A stretch of DNA of 64,000 nucleotides from Marivivens sp. (lineage in GTDB: Bacteria; Pseudomonadota; Alphaproteobacteria; Rhodobacterales; Rhodobacteraceae), in assembly GCA_024642115.1 (NCBI GenBank), contig JAHEBU010000001.1, forward strand, positions 248,001-312,000. The letters are read 5' to 3'. A program made the position numbers and the translations under genes. Positions 44,053 to 53,020 of this stretch are shown here, piece after piece. The notes below the pieces were generated by a model that saw only the letters and a program-made list of their open reading frames with translations, was not told the origin of the DNA and searched no databases. The stretch's first letter is position 1. Each line of letters opens with the position of its first letter.

Positions 44053-45639
44053 TTGAAACCCATTCGGCTCGTCAACGGCTTTCTCACGGTCGGCCTGTGG
44101 ACCCTTGTGTCCCGCCTGCTCGGGTTCGTCCGGGACATCATGATCGCCGCCTACCTTGGCACCGGCCCCGTCGCCGAGGCGTTTCTGGTGGCCTTCTCCC
44201 TGCCCAACATGTTCCGCCGCTTTTTTGCCGAAGGGGCGTTCAACATGGCCTTCGTGCCGATGTTTGCCAAAAAACTCGAGGGCGACGACGACGCGCAAAA
44301 GTTCGCGCAGGACGCCTTCATGGGCATGATCGTCGTCCTCACCCTGTTCACCATCATCGGCATCTTTCTGATGCCCGCGCTGGTCTACATGATGGCCAGC
44401 GGATTCTATGGGGACGACCGGTTTCAACTGGCGGTCGAATACGGGCGACTGACCTTCCCCTACATCATCTTCATATCCTTGGCCGCGATGATCTCGGGTG
44501 TGCTGAACGCGACGGGGCGGTTCATGGCCGCCGCTGCCGCCCCTGCCCTGCTCAACATCGTCTTTATCGGGGCGATCCTGTTCAGCGCACTGATGGGCCG
44601 CCCCGCCTCGGACGCGCTGGGGATGGGCATGGACGAGATGCTGGGGCTGCACGTCGGGTCCAGCCTTGCACTGTCGGTTCCCGTGGGCGGCATCGCCCAG
44701 ATGGCGCTGGTCTGGTGGGCGGCGAAACGGGCGGGCTTTCCGCTCACCTTCAGCCGGCCCCGCTGGACCCCGGAACTCAAACGGCTGGCGATCATCGCCG
44801 GACCTGCGGCGCTGGCGGGCGGGGTGGTGCAGATCAACCTGATCGTCGGGCGGCAGGTGGCGAGCTTTTTCGAAGGGGCGGTCGCCTGGCTCAACTACGC
44901 CGACCGGCTCTACCAGCTTCCGCTCGGCGTGGTCGGCATCGCCATCGGCATCGTTCTGCTGCCCGACCTGTCGCGGCGGTTGCGGGCGGGGGACACGGCG
45001 GGCGGGCGGGACGCGTTCAACCGGGCCTGTGAATTCAGCCTCGCACTCACCATTCCCGCCGCCGTGGCGCTGCTGGTGATCCCAGTCCCGCTGGTCAGCG
45101 TCCTGTTCCAGCGCGGCGCGTTCGACGCCAACGACACGCTCAACACCGCGCTCGCGGTGGCGGCCTACGGGGTGGGCCTGCCCGCTTTCGTGCTGCAAAA
45201 GGCGATGCAACCGCTGTTCTTTGCCCGCGAAGACACCAAGCGGCCATTTTATTACGCCATCGCGGCGCTGATCATCAACGCGGGCTTTGCCATCGGCCTG
45301 TCGCCGGTCATCGGCTTTATCGCCGCCGCGCTTGGCACCACCTTTGCGGGCTGGGGAACCGTCGCCTTGTTGTGGTGGGGGGCGCGGAACATGGGCGAGG
45401 CGGCCAGCTTTGACGATCGGTTCAAACGGCGGTTCTGGCGGATGCTGGCGGCCTCGGCGCTGATGGGGGCGACGCTGTGGATCGCGGCCACGATCATGAC
45501 GCCGCTTTTTGCAATCGCCACGGTCCGCTACGCTGCGCTGGCCATCCTGATCGGCATCGGCATCGTCAGCTATTTCGGGTTCGGGGCGCTGGTAGGGGCG
45601 TTCCGCTTGTCCGAGTTCAAGCGGGCGATGCGCCGCTAA
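44053..45639 (+). CDS. murJ: Lipid II flippase MurJ (MviN family)
   Basis: Multidrug/oligosaccharidyl-lipid/polysaccharide-fold membrane protein that flips lipid II across the inner membrane. It has 528 residues with about 14 hydrophobic segments. LVNGFLTVGLWTLVSRLLGF near 6-25 and the SLPNMFRRFFAEGAFNMAFV block near 52-71 are highly diagnostic. The start is TTG (MKPIRLVNGF) with GGGG upstream, because no ATG precedes the conserved N-terminus. It overlaps the convergent rhomboid-like gene by four bases. Confidence 0.95.
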   Translation: MKPIRLVNGFLTVGLWTLVSRLLGFVRDIMIAAYLGTGPVAEAFLVAFSLPNMFRRFFAEGAFNMAFVPMFAKKLEGDDDAQKFAQDAFMGMIVVLTLFTIIGIFLMPALVYMMASGFYGDDRFQLAVEYGRLTFPYIIFISLAAMISGVLNATGRFMAAAAAPALLNIVFIGAILFSALMGRPASDALGMGMDEMLGLHVGSSLALSVPVGGIAQMALVWWAAKRAGFPLTFSRPRWTPELKRLAIIAGPAALAGGVVQINLIVGRQVASFFEGAVAWLNYADRLYQLPLGVVGIAIGIVLLPDLSRRLRAGDTAGGRDAFNRACEFSLALTIPAAVALLVIPVPLVSVLFQRGAFDANDTLNTALAVAAYGVGLPAFVLQKAMQPLFFAREDTKRPFYYAIAALIINAGFAIGLSPVIGFIAAALGTTFAGWGTVALLWWGARNMGEAASFDDRFKRRFWRMLAASALMGATLWIAATIMTPLFAIATVRYAALAILIGIGIVSYFGFGALVGAFRLSEFKRAMRR

Positions 45640-46358
45640 CGGTCCCGGATCCGGGTCAGGAACGCCGACCATCCCCCCGGTGCCACCAGCACCGACAGGG
45701 CCAGCCCGATGACAAAGCCGCTCACATCGGCCAGCCCATAGTAGGTCTCGGGGCTGGGTCCGGTGTCGCCGGTCAGGCCCCAGCCGTTAAACACATTGAA
45801 CACGAACGTATAAATCAACCGGATGGCGAGCAGAAAACCGATCAGCGAAAACGCCCGCATCTGGTTTCCCCCGGTTTCGCCCAACCGCAGCCACAAAAGG
45901 TATGTGAACGATCCAATCAGGCCATAGATCGGCGGATAGGCCCCCAGCAGGGCATAGTTGGTGGGCGTGACGATCCCATAAATGACAGCCGCCCCGACGG
46001 ACGATCCGACAAAGACGATCAGCACGGACACCCAGTGGAACACATCCCCCACGAATTTGCCCACCGCCAGCAGCAGCACGGCGGCGAACAGGGCATGGGT
46101 GAAATTGGCATGGACAAAGACATAGGTCAGAAAGCGGCACAAAATGTCCCACGACATGTCGCGGTTGATGACGACCCGGTCCCAGACTCCGGCCGAAAAG
46201 GCCCAATCCTGAATGGCCGCACTGCGCCAGCCGATCCCGGCCTGCCCGCCCAGCATGTGCGCCCCGGCAAGGCTCAGCACCACCTCGACCCCCACGATCA
46301 GCAGGACAAGGATCACCACCACGGGCGGGATCGGGTTGACGGGGGGTTCGTAGTCCAT
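45636..46358 (-). CDS. Rhomboid-family membrane protein lacking catalytic residues
   Basis: A 240-residue protein with about six membrane helices. The rhomboid architecture is clear: RFLTYVFVHANFTHALFAAV near 75-94 (the FxHxxxxH-type loop), then a GxSG-equivalent at GAYPPIYG (139-146) and the helix-6 block ADVSGF (210-215). In active rhomboids these are GASGxxxG and AHxxGF, so the nucleophile Ser is Y141 and the catalytic His is D211. It should therefore be a pseudoprotease, perhaps a binding or trafficking factor as in iRhoms. ATG 46358 is preferred; the longer frame has no family N-terminus. It lies between murJ and trpS. Confidence 0.8.
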   Translation of the reverse strand: MDYEPPVNPIPPVVVILVLLIVGVEVVLSLAGAHMLGGQAGIGWRSAAIQDWAFSAGVWDRVVINRDMSWDILCRFLTYVFVHANFTHALFAAVLLLAVGKFVGDVFHWVSVLIVFVGSSVGAAVIYGIVTPTNYALLGAYPPIYGLIGSFTYLLWLRLGETGGNQMRAFSLIGFLLAIRLIYTFVFNVFNGWGLTGDTGPSPETYYGLADVSGFVIGLALSVLVAPGGWSAFLTRIRDR

Positions 46359-46459
46359 GCTCTGTCCTCGGGCCCCGGTTGCTTGACGGGCGTTGGCGGC
46401 ATGGGTAAGCCCTGTAAGCCAGCAAATCCAGCCCTGACACGCCATATCCGGACAATGCC

Positions 46460-47476
46460 ATGACCCAGACATTCACCCCTCGCGTCTTTTCGGGCATCAA
46501 ACCGTCGGGCGGCCTGCAACTGGGCAACTATCTGGGCGCGATCAAGCGCTGGGTGGACATGCAGGGCAAGGGGTTCGAAAACATCTATTGCGTGGTCGAT
46601 CTGCACGCGATCACCGTCTGGCAGGACCCGCGCGAGCTCAAGGACGCAACGCGAGAGGTCGCCGCCGGAATGCTCGCCTCGGGGATCGACCCCACCACGT
46701 CGATCCTGTTCAACCAAAGCCAGGTTCCCGAACATGCCGAGCTTGCGTGGATCTTCAACTGCGTGGCCCGGGTGGGCTGGATGAACCGGATGACCCAGTT
46801 CAAGGACAAGGCGGGCTCCAATGCCGAGGCCGTGTCGCTGGGCCTGTATGCCTATCCCGCGCTGATGGCCGCCGATATCCTGCTGTATCATGCGACCCAT
46901 GTCCCGGTGGGCGAGGATCAGAAACAGCATGTCGAGCTGACCCGCGACATCGCGACCAAGTTCAACCACGACTTCAAGACCGACTTTTTCCCGCTGACCG
47001 AGCCGGTGATCGAAGGGCCGGGAATGCGCGTGATGAACCTGCGCGACGGGTCCAGGAAGATGTCGAAATCGGGCGACTCCGACATGGAGCGGATCAACAT
47101 GACCGACGACGCCGACACCATTTCCAAGAAGTTCAAAAAGGCCAAGACCGACCCCGCCCCCCTGCCCGAAACGGTCGCAGGGCTCAAGGATCGGCCCGAG
47201 GCCCGCAATCTGGTCGATATCTATGCGTCGCTGTCCGACATGACCCCCGAACAGGTCATCGCCCAATATCCGGGGGCCGGATGGGGCACGTTCAAACCCG
47301 CGCTGGCCGATCTGGCGGTCGAAAAGCTGGCCCCGATCAGCACGGAAATGAAACGCCTTATGGCCGACAAAGGCGAGATCGACCTGATCCTTGCCAAAGG
47401 GGCCGAACGCGCCCGCGCCATTGCCGCGCCGATCCTGCGCCAGACCTACGATATCGTCGGATTGCTGCGGTCGTAG
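46460..47476 (+). CDS. trpS: Tryptophanyl-tRNA synthetase
   Basis: Class I synthetase for tRNA-Trp, 338 residues. The HIGH-like signature [13 protein letters not shown] is near 13-25 and KMSKS near 195-199 (followed by GDSD). [11 protein letters not shown] and [14 protein letters not shown] are other family blocks. It has a good start and ends with TAG. A GTCGGGGTTCACCCCGAC hairpin begins immediately after the stop, then a longer hairpin at 47513-47541, likely terminators. Confidence 0.96.
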   Translation: MTQTFTPRVFSGIKPSGGLQLGNYLGAIKRWVDMQGKGFENIYCVVDLHAITVWQDPRELKDATREVAAGMLASGIDPTTSILFNQSQVPEHAELAWIFNCVARVGWMNRMTQFKDKAGSNAEAVSLGLYAYPALMAADILLYHATHVPVGEDQKQHVELTRDIATKFNHDFKTDFFPLTEPVIEGPGMRVMNLRDGSRKMSKSGDSDMERINMTDDADTISKKFKKAKTDPAPLPETVAGLKDRPEARNLVDIYASLSDMTPEQVIAQYPGAGWGTFKPALADLAVEKLAPISTEMKRLMADKGEIDLILAKGAERARAIAAPILRQTYDIVGLLRS

Positions 47477-47494
47477 GTCGGGGTTCACCCCGAC
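47477..47494. repeat. Short hairpin after trpS
   Basis: GTCGGGG-TTCA-CCCCGAC stem-loop directly adjoining the trpS stop. It has the same design as the hairpins at 16490 and 16626. Confidence 0.6.
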
Positions 47495-47512
47495 TCCCGA
47501 CACCACAAACCA

Positions 47513-47541
47513 GAACCGCCGTCCTTTCGGGGCGGCGGTTC
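47513..47541 (+). terminator. Terminator hairpin after trpS
   Basis: GAACCGCCG pairs with CGGCGGTTC around an 11-base loop. The T-run is weak. Confidence 0.55.
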
Positions 47542-47684
47542 AGAAAGCATCTCTATTCGCCACTGTGTAAGAGGTAACTCCTGGAATTGAGGCGCTGCAG
47601 ACTGGCTTCCTGAGTTATTCATACCACAAAGGTCCGAGTCGGACCTAATGATTTCTCCAATGGCTGTCCGCCCCTCGGCCAATA

Positions 47685-48584
47685 TCAGCGCGGCGCAGCC
47701 TGAGCGGTTTTTGTCGTCGTCTCCGCCCCCAAGCACTTGAGCATCGCCGCGAAACTGCGGCGGGTTTCCTGCCCGGGGGTCCAGTGAGCCTCGAAATCAA
47801 TCATCGAAAACGTGCCGTCCGGCGCACGGATCGGGCGGGCAAAACTTGTGTCGGTGATCTGCGAGGCAGGCAAAAGGGTAATGCCAAGGCCCATCCGCGC
47901 CCATTTTTCGAGGATAGGGTAGCCCAGCGCCCGCCCCTCATATTCCGCAAGCGGAACCTGAGCCTCCCGAAACAGGGTGCGGACGGTGTCAGACAAACCG
48001 CAATCATCCGGGACCAGCAGCACCTTGCGATCCGCGCAGTCGGACAGGGCCAGCGGCGTTGACCGCGACGGCTGATCCTGATCCGACACCATCAGCAGCG
48101 GTTCGCGGTAAACCGTGACAGACCGCAGCGACGGATCGGTCACAGGGGCCGGACACAGGCCAAAGTCTATGATCCTCGCCTGCAATGCCGGGGCAATATC
48201 GGCCTTGTTCATTTCGGTCAGAATGATTCTCAGGCCAACCTGTTCGGCCTTGGCCATCACCGCCCTTGAAAACTCCACGGCGACAAGGGGCGACAGGCCC
48301 AGCCGAACCGTCTGGTCGTCCCGCGCCAGATACTCGGCCGCACTGGTCAAAAGGCCCAGCCGGGCCTCGAGGATGCCGCGCATCTTGTCGATCATCAGCG
48401 CGCCGAATTCGGTCGTCGTCACGGACCGCGTCGTCCGATCGAACAACCGCGCGCCCAGCTCGTCCTCCAGTTGCCCGACGGCGTTGGACAGGGCCGGTTG
48501 GGTGACGCAGCACAGATCGGCCGCCCGGGTGAACGACGCGGTGTCCGCCACGGCAATCGCAAATCTGAGGTGCTGAAAATTCAT
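47685..48584 (-). CDS. LysR-family transcriptional regulator
   Basis: A 299-residue regulator. The N-terminal winged helix-turn-helix has FAIAVADTASFTRAADLCCV near 8-27 and QPALSNAVGQLEDELGARLF near 29-48. The C-terminal co-inducer domain starts near 90 (TVRLGLSPLVAVEFSRAVM). The N-terminal HTH resembles the OxyR-like subgroup, but only C25/C26 and later scattered cysteines are seen, so a redox role is not claimed. It is divergent from the exported protein at 48740; a TTG-N11-CAA element lies between them. Confidence 0.9.
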   Translation of the reverse strand: MNFQHLRFAIAVADTASFTRAADLCCVTQPALSNAVGQLEDELGARLFDRTTRSVTTTEFGALMIDKMRGILEARLGLLTSAAEYLARDDQTVRLGLSPLVAVEFSRAVMAKAEQVGLRIILTEMNKADIAPALQARIIDFGLCPAPVTDPSLRSVTVYREPLLMVSDQDQPSRSTPLALSDCADRKVLLVPDDCGLSDTVRTLFREAQVPLAEYEGRALGYPILEKWARMGLGITLLPASQITDTSFARPIRAPDGTFSMIDFEAHWTPGQETRRSFAAMLKCLGAETTTKTAQAAPR

Positions 48585-48656
48585 GGATCGCCCCGCCTGT
48601 CCGGTACCGGGCTTATCATGACGTCACTGTGTTGTTTAGTTTCGTTCCTGAATGGC

Positions 48657-48673
48657 TTGATCATAAATCGCAA
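48657..48673. promoter_or_regulatory. Candidate LysR-type binding site
   Basis: TTG-N11-CAA matches the T-N11-A core of LysR-type operators. It sits 73 bp upstream of the LysR start and 67 bp upstream of the divergent gene start, flanked by CCTGAA and TTTCAGG arms. Confidence 0.5.
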
Positions 48674-48739
48674 TTTCAGGTGGGCGGCGGGACGGGGTTA
48701 GGTCGGCCCCACGAAACCCCTCCTGAAAGGCACATTGAA

Positions 48740-49084
48740 ATGAAGAAAGCTCTCGCCGCTGCGGCCCTGGCCCTGTCTGCAACCGCCGCTGTCGCCGACC
48801 CCGGCGCCATGCTGGAAATCACCCTCAGGATTTCCGAGGCCAACCGACCTGCCGCCGTCGCCATCTATACCGAATTCAAGGAACCGTTCCTGACCACGAT
48901 CCCCGGCGCCGAACTCAAAACCCTGCTGGTGCGTGCCGAAGATGTTCAGGTCCTGCACGGCTTCGACACCGTCGAACATGCCCAAGCCTACCTCGACAGC
49001 GACCTGTTCACCAAGGATGTGGTGGTCAAACTGGCCCCCCTTCTCGACGCCGACCCCGAGGTGCGCATCTACCAGACCAACTAG
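48740..49084 (+). CDS. Exported protein, probable LysR target, unknown function
   Basis: A 114-residue protein with a clear Sec signal (MKKALAAAALALSATAAVA, cut before DPGA). The mature part (LEITLRISEANRPAAVAIYT, then EPFLTTIPGAELKTLLVRAE) looks like a ferredoxin-like alpha-beta barrel, as in antibiotic-biosynthesis monooxygenase folds, but I would not assign a reaction. CCTGAAAGG precedes the ATG as ribosome site. It is divergent from the LysR gene, which probably controls it. Confidence 0.75.
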   Translation: MKKALAAAALALSATAAVADPGAMLEITLRISEANRPAAVAIYTEFKEPFLTTIPGAELKTLLVRAEDVQVLHGFDTVEHAQAYLDSDLFTKDVVVKLAPLLDADPEVRIYQTN

Positions 49085-49396
49085 GTGTGACACGGTGCAG
49101 ATTGCCCGCTTCGGCTGACGCGGTGGGCAATCTGGCTCTGTCGGATACCAACGTATTGCGCGGGGCGTTAACCGGGCCAAATCTGTACACGCGTCTGTAC
49201 AGCCGGTGTACAGGCGGTGTACGGGCGGTGTATTCCCGAAAATGTCGGAATTTCAGGGCATTAACCCCACCATCTTCGCGTGCTTTGCAGTCGGCGGTTT
49301 TTCCTCATGTGCATCGGCGCACCAATCACGTTCCTTGGCTGGCGTTTCGCGGATGTGGCAGAGCGACTAGAATGTGGTCAACCAAAGGACCGCCTC
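49085..49396. other. 312-bp intergenic region with a long hairpin and tandem TGTAC units
   Basis: Between the exported protein and the VOC gene. CAGATTGCCC (49098-49107) and GGGCAATCTG (49125-49134) form a perfect 10-bp stem, a probable terminator. Positions 49183-49232 hold five near-tandem units of 11-12 bp containing TGTAC or TGTAT. No convincing gene is present. Confidence 0.6.
49183..49232. repeat. Five tandem 11-12-bp TGTAC units
   Basis: Units read TCTGTACACGCG, TCTGTACAGCCG, GTGTACAGGCG, GTGTACGGGCG and GTGTATTCCCG. The phasing is about one helical turn, so proteins bound at each would stack on one face. They lie 165 bp upstream of the VOC-family gene. Confidence 0.65.
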
Positions 49397-49879
49397 ATGA
49401 CAACCCTTGCCCCGCCCACCACGCAAATCGGTCACGTCCACCTCAAGGTTGCCGACCTTGACCGCGCCATCGCCTTTTACTCTGGTGTTCTGGGGTTCGA
49501 GGTGATGCAGCACTTTGGCAAGGGGGCGGCATTCCTGTCCGCTGGCGGCTATCACCACCATATCGGGCTGAATACATGGGAAAGTCGGGGGGGCACCCCG
49601 CCCCCGCCCGGCCACACGGGCCTCTATCACACGGCGTTTCTGTATCCAGACCGCCAGAGCCTGGCACAGGTCTTGCAGCGGGTGCTGGACGCCGGGATCG
49701 AGATCGACGGAGCCGCCGATCATGGCGTGTCCGAGGCGATCTATCTGCGCGACCCCGACCAGAACGGCGTTGAACTCTACCGCGACCGCCCGCAGGCCGA
49801 CTGGCCCCGCGCCGCTGATGGGACACTTGCCATGGTGAATGCCCCGTTTGACCTGCGCCAACTGTTGACCGAAGCCTGA
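49397..49879 (+). CDS. VOC-family (glyoxalase/catechol dioxygenase fold) protein
   Basis: A 160-residue metalloenzyme fold. TQIGHVHLKVADLDRAIAFY near 8-27 supplies the first metal His, GLYHTAFLYPDR near 75 the second, and GVELYRDRPQADW near 125 the Glu. It resembles the CatE-like catechol 2,3-dioxygenase half-proteins. The actual substrate is unknown. The ATG at 49397 gives the family N-terminus; longer frames do not. The gene is alone. Confidence 0.85.
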   Translation: MTTLAPPTTQIGHVHLKVADLDRAIAFYSGVLGFEVMQHFGKGAAFLSAGGYHHHIGLNTWESRGGTPPPPGHTGLYHTAFLYPDRQSLAQVLQRVLDAGIEIDGAADHGVSEAIYLRDPDQNGVELYRDRPQADWPRAADGTLAMVNAPFDLRQLLTEA

Positions 49880-50107
49880 TCCGTCACAAAACCGAATCCG
49901 ACTCAGACCAGAATGGTGCATATCAGGGCAGGGTCATGTCCGTCCCTTTCCCCTGATTTGTCAGGCTTTTCAACAAGGTCTGACCGTCGGCGCGTCCCTG
50001 CCGGCTCTTACTGGCGCGTCCGGGTTTCCCCGCCCGGACGCGTTCATTTTGCGGGGTGGACCCTGACCGACCCAGCCCCTACCCTGCGACCAAACAGGAG
50101 GGCGGGA

Positions 50108-50971
50108 ATGGCAACGGGCAGCAACATCCGAACCTATTTCAACGGCACATGGCACGCAGGCGACGTGCCGATCATGCGGGCGGCGGATCATGGATCGTGG
50201 CTCGGATCGACGGTATTCGACGGGGCGCGCCGCGCCTACGGCCTGACCCCGGATCTGGACGCCCACTGCGCCCGCGTGAACCGGTCAGCCGAGGCGCTGA
50301 TGATTACCCCCACTGTCACGCCCGAGGATATGGTGGCCATAATTCACGACGGGCTGACCGCGTATCCTGCTGATAGGGCAGTCTATATCCGCCCGATGTA
50401 CTGGGCGCTGGACGGTGACACAGGGGCCATTGTGCCAAAGGCAGGGGCCACCGGCTTTGCCATCTGTCTCGAGGAAATCCCCCTCGCCCCGCCCGAGGCG
50501 GCGACGACCCTGACCACGACCCGGTTTCACCGCCCGACGCTGGACGTGGCCGTGGTCAACGCCAAGGCGGGGTGCCTTTATCCCAACAACGCCCGGATGC
50601 TGGCCGAGGCGCGGGCCAAGGGCTTTGCCAACGCGCTGGTCGCCGATGCGATGGGCAACGTGGCCGAGAGCGCCAGTTCCAACGTGTTTATCGTGCGCGA
50701 CGGCGAGGTCCTGACCCCGATCGCCAACGGCACCTTTCTGGCCGGGATCACCCGCGCCCGGCACATGGCCAACCTTGCCGCGGACGGAACCCAAGTACGC
50801 GAGGCGGTGCTGAGTTTCGACGATGTCCGACAGGCGGACGAGGTATTCCTGTCAGGCAACATGTCCAAGGTGACACCCGTCACGGCCTTTGACGACCGGC
50901 AATATCAGGTCGGCCCGATGACCCGCCGCGTGCGCGAGATGTATTGGGATTGGGCAGCAAGCGCCCGTTGA
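50108..50971 (+). CDS. ilvE: Class IV aminotransferase (branched-chain amino acid aminotransferase-like)
   Basis: PLP enzyme of the IlvE/D-amino acid aminotransferase fold, 287 residues. The catalytic Lys is likely K153 in VVNAKAGCLYPNN. ALVADAMGNVAESASSNVFI near 177-196 is the conserved PLP-phosphate region, and ADHGSWLGSTVFDGARRAYG near 27 the N-terminal small domain. It probably transaminates branched-chain 2-oxo acids; other class IV activities are possible. AGGAGG at 50096-50101 confirms the start. The stop overlaps the next gene (TTGA). Confidence 0.88.
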   Translation: MATGSNIRTYFNGTWHAGDVPIMRAADHGSWLGSTVFDGARRAYGLTPDLDAHCARVNRSAEALMITPTVTPEDMVAIIHDGLTAYPADRAVYIRPMYWALDGDTGAIVPKAGATGFAICLEEIPLAPPEAATTLTTTRFHRPTLDVAVVNAKAGCLYPNNARMLAEARAKGFANALVADAMGNVAESASSNVFIVRDGEVLTPIANGTFLAGITRARHMANLAADGTQVREAVLSFDDVRQADEVFLSGNMSKVTPVTAFDDRQYQVGPMTRRVREMYWDWAASAR

Positions 50972-52026
50972 TCCGGCGCGTCTTGCGCCTGACGCTGACG
51001 GTGATCCCGTTTGCGATGACTGTGGCGTTTTCCCTGTGGGCGCTGTCGCAGAACCCCTTTGCACAGCCTTTGGTTGACCGTTCGGCGGTCGAGGTACAGC
51101 AGGCGCTGGACCGGGCGCTGGCCAGACAGGTCACACCCGACTGGCTGCACGCGGAAATGGACGCCGCCCTGACCGCCCGCGATTTCGACCAGGTGACGAC
51201 GCTGGCCTTGATCGGCGCGGATCAGGGCCTTGCCCCCGGCCCCGAAACCCAAGCCCGCATCGACACATTAGAGGCCGAGGTGACCGGCCCCTGGGCCACC
51301 GTGCGCGACTGCGGGATCTGTATGGCCGATATCGCCGCCTGTCCGTCTATCGGGCTGATGGCCACCTGTTCGATCCCGGTCGAACTGACCCCGGTCGGCG
51401 ACCTGAACGCCCTGCGTCGCGCTGCGCAGGCGATGCTTTCGAGCGAAGAGGTGGACAAGATCGACGTCGGATTGGCCTGTGTCGGGCTGGTCGCGACAGG
51501 GGCGATCCTTGTATCCGGCGGCACATCTGTCCCGGTCAAGGCGGGGGCGACGGCGCTGCGTCTGGCCCGCAAGCTCGGCACACTGACGCCGCGCTTTGGC
51601 CGCGAGTTGGGACTGCTGGCCGATATCGGGCTGAAGCCTCGGCTCATCGTCCCCCTGCTCCGACGCGAGGTCCCGATCGAGGCGGTTCTGGACACCGCCC
51701 GCCTGTCGCGCCTGACGGCTGTGGCGGGCGATGTGGCGCGGATTGCCGAACGCACCTCGATCACCGATGCGGTCGTGCTGATGCGCCAGATCGACACCGC
51801 CGAAGATGCAACCCGGCTGGCCCGCGTGGCCGAAGTATCGGGGCCAAAGACCCGCCGCGTGGTCGAGGTTTTGGGCAAGGGGCGGGTCTTTCGCGCACTG
51901 GTCCGGGTGTCGCACCTGACCCTTGCGGCTGCGGCCGCCCTCTATCTCTGGGCGCTGCAAACGCTGGTGTTTCTGGCCCATCTGGTCGGGCGTGGCGCGG
52001 TCAAGGGTCTGCGCCGTTACGTCTAG
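50968..52026 (+). CDS. Membrane-anchored protein of unknown function
   Basis: A 352-residue protein with an N-terminal membrane segment (LRLTLTVIPFAMTVAFSLWA), a predicted periplasmic region and a C-terminal hydrophobic stretch (TLAAAAALYLWALQTLVFLA). A cysteine cluster lies near 110-140 (CGICMADIAACPSIGLMATC), which may form disulfides or a metal site. I do not recognise a family. The start is uncertain: TTG at 50968 overlaps the aminotransferase stop as TTGA; another TTG at 50944 adds eight residues. It ends four bases into the convergent osmC-like gene. Confidence 0.7.
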   Translation: MIRRVLRLTLTVIPFAMTVAFSLWALSQNPFAQPLVDRSAVEVQQALDRALARQVTPDWLHAEMDAALTARDFDQVTTLALIGADQGLAPGPETQARIDTLEAEVTGPWATVRDCGICMADIAACPSIGLMATCSIPVELTPVGDLNALRRAAQAMLSSEEVDKIDVGLACVGLVATGAILVSGGTSVPVKAGATALRLARKLGTLTPRFGRELGLLADIGLKPRLIVPLLRREVPIEAVLDTARLSRLTAVAGDVARIAERTSITDAVVLMRQIDTAEDATRLARVAEVSGPKTRRVVEVLGKGRVFRALVRVSHLTLAAAAALYLWALQTLVFLAHLVGRGAVKGLRRYV

Positions 52027-52490
52027 CCTTCCTGATAGGTCGCCGCACAGCTGACCGGGAAATTCACTGACCGGGCGATGAAACAGACGTCGTGCACCTT
52101 GGGGTGGAGGGTGTCGGCCAAGGCCGCATCGCTGCCGGGGGCGAGGGTGATGGTGGGGCGCAGGGTGGCGCGCAGGAACCGGCTCGCCCCGTTGGCCAAC
52201 GTCTCGCCCACGGCCAAGGGGTCGTCCTGATAGCCCCGCACTTCGATCCCGGCGACATGGGCCAGATGCAGGAACCACAGCATGTGACAGGATGCGAGGG
52301 CCGAAATCAGCAGGTCCTCGGGGTTGTGGCGGGTGGGGTCGCCCCCCAACAGGGGATCGTTGGAACAGTGCACCACGGGTTTGCCCGGGGTCACGATATC
52401 CCAGGTCCGGTCATAGCCGCGATAGGTCCGCGTTCCCTGCCCCCGGTTTCCGGTCCAGATGATCCGGGACCCATAGTCGTGTTCGGCCAT
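52023..52490 (-). CDS. OsmC-family peroxidase-like protein
   Basis: A 155-residue thiol protein. The catalytic cysteine pair of OsmC/Ohr is likely C42 in VVHCSNDPL and C68 in LASCHMLWFLHLA; HNPEDLLISALASCHM is the diagnostic block. Members reduce organic hydroperoxides. The substrate preference (OsmC versus Ohr) cannot be told from sequence alone. It is convergent with the membrane protein and 74 bp from the divergent uspA. Confidence 0.85.
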   Translation of the reverse strand: MAEHDYGSRIIWTGNRGQGTRTYRGYDRTWDIVTPGKPVVHCSNDPLLGGDPTRHNPEDLLISALASCHMLWFLHLAHVAGIEVRGYQDDPLAVGETLANGASRFLRATLRPTITLAPGSDAALADTLHPKVHDVCFIARSVNFPVSCAATYQEG

Positions 52491-52564
52491 TTGCCCGCCC
52501 CTCCCGCTCTGCGTTGCCAGCCCTGTCGGCTTGCGCCAATATGCCCCCGAACGGAGGGGTGGTC

Positions 52565-53020
52565 ATGCGCAAGTTTCTGGTGGTGCTGGATGACAGCCGC
52601 GAATGTCTGAACGCGATGCGGTTCGCCGCAATGCGGGCGGCCAAGACGGGCGGAGGGGTCTGCATCCTGTCCGTCATCCCGCCCGACGAATTCAATCACT
52701 GGATGGGTGTGGCCGAAATCATGCGGGCCGAGGCGCGCGAACGCATCCACGCCCATTTCGAGGTGTTCGCCAAATGGATGCGCGACAAACAGGGGGTGGA
52801 CCCCGAACTGGTCATCCGTGAAGGCGAACCCGTGCCCGAGATCATGGCCCAAATCACTGACGACCCCGATATCGGGATTCTCGTTCTGGGTGCGGGAACC
52901 GACAACAAGGGGCCGGGGCCACTGGTCACCCAACTGACCCGCCAGTCGGGCAGCCTGCCGATTCCGATCACCATTGTCCCCGGCGACATGTCCAAGGAAC
53001 GGCTGGAAGCTGTAACCTGA
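52565..53020 (+). CDS. Universal stress protein (UspA family)
   Basis: A 151-residue alpha/beta protein. KFLVVLDDSRECLNAMRFAA near 3-22 is the family N-terminus, and ILVLGAGTDNKGPGPLVTQL near 108-127 is the ATP-binding-type G-x2-G-x9-G(S/T) region. The ribosome site GGAGG is 7 nt before ATG 52565, deciding the start. The uspA, nfu, tsaB, rimI neighbourhood recurs in Rhodobacteraceae, although here a short exported protein and a possible small RNA intervene. Confidence 0.88.
   Translation: MRKFLVVLDDSRECLNAMRFAAMRAAKTGGGVCILSVIPPDEFNHWMGVAEIMRAEARERIHAHFEVFAKWMRDKQGVDPELVIREGEPVPEIMAQITDDPDIGILVLGAGTDNKGPGPLVTQLTRQSGSLPIPITIVPGDMSKERLEAVT

Noticed and set aside
44014-45672. Antisense 552-codon frame opposite murJ
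   Set aside because: Highly charged R/H/D/Q shadow of hydrophobic codons, typical of antisense to membrane proteins.
48590-48739. Small plus-strand frame upstream of 48740 extending the exported protein
   Set aside because: The extension lacks similarity and would bury the clear signal peptide; the ATG at 48740 has its own ribosome site.
49085-49396. CRISPR-like array at the TGTAC repeats
   Set aside because: Units are only 11-12 bp and contiguous, with no spacers and no cas genes.
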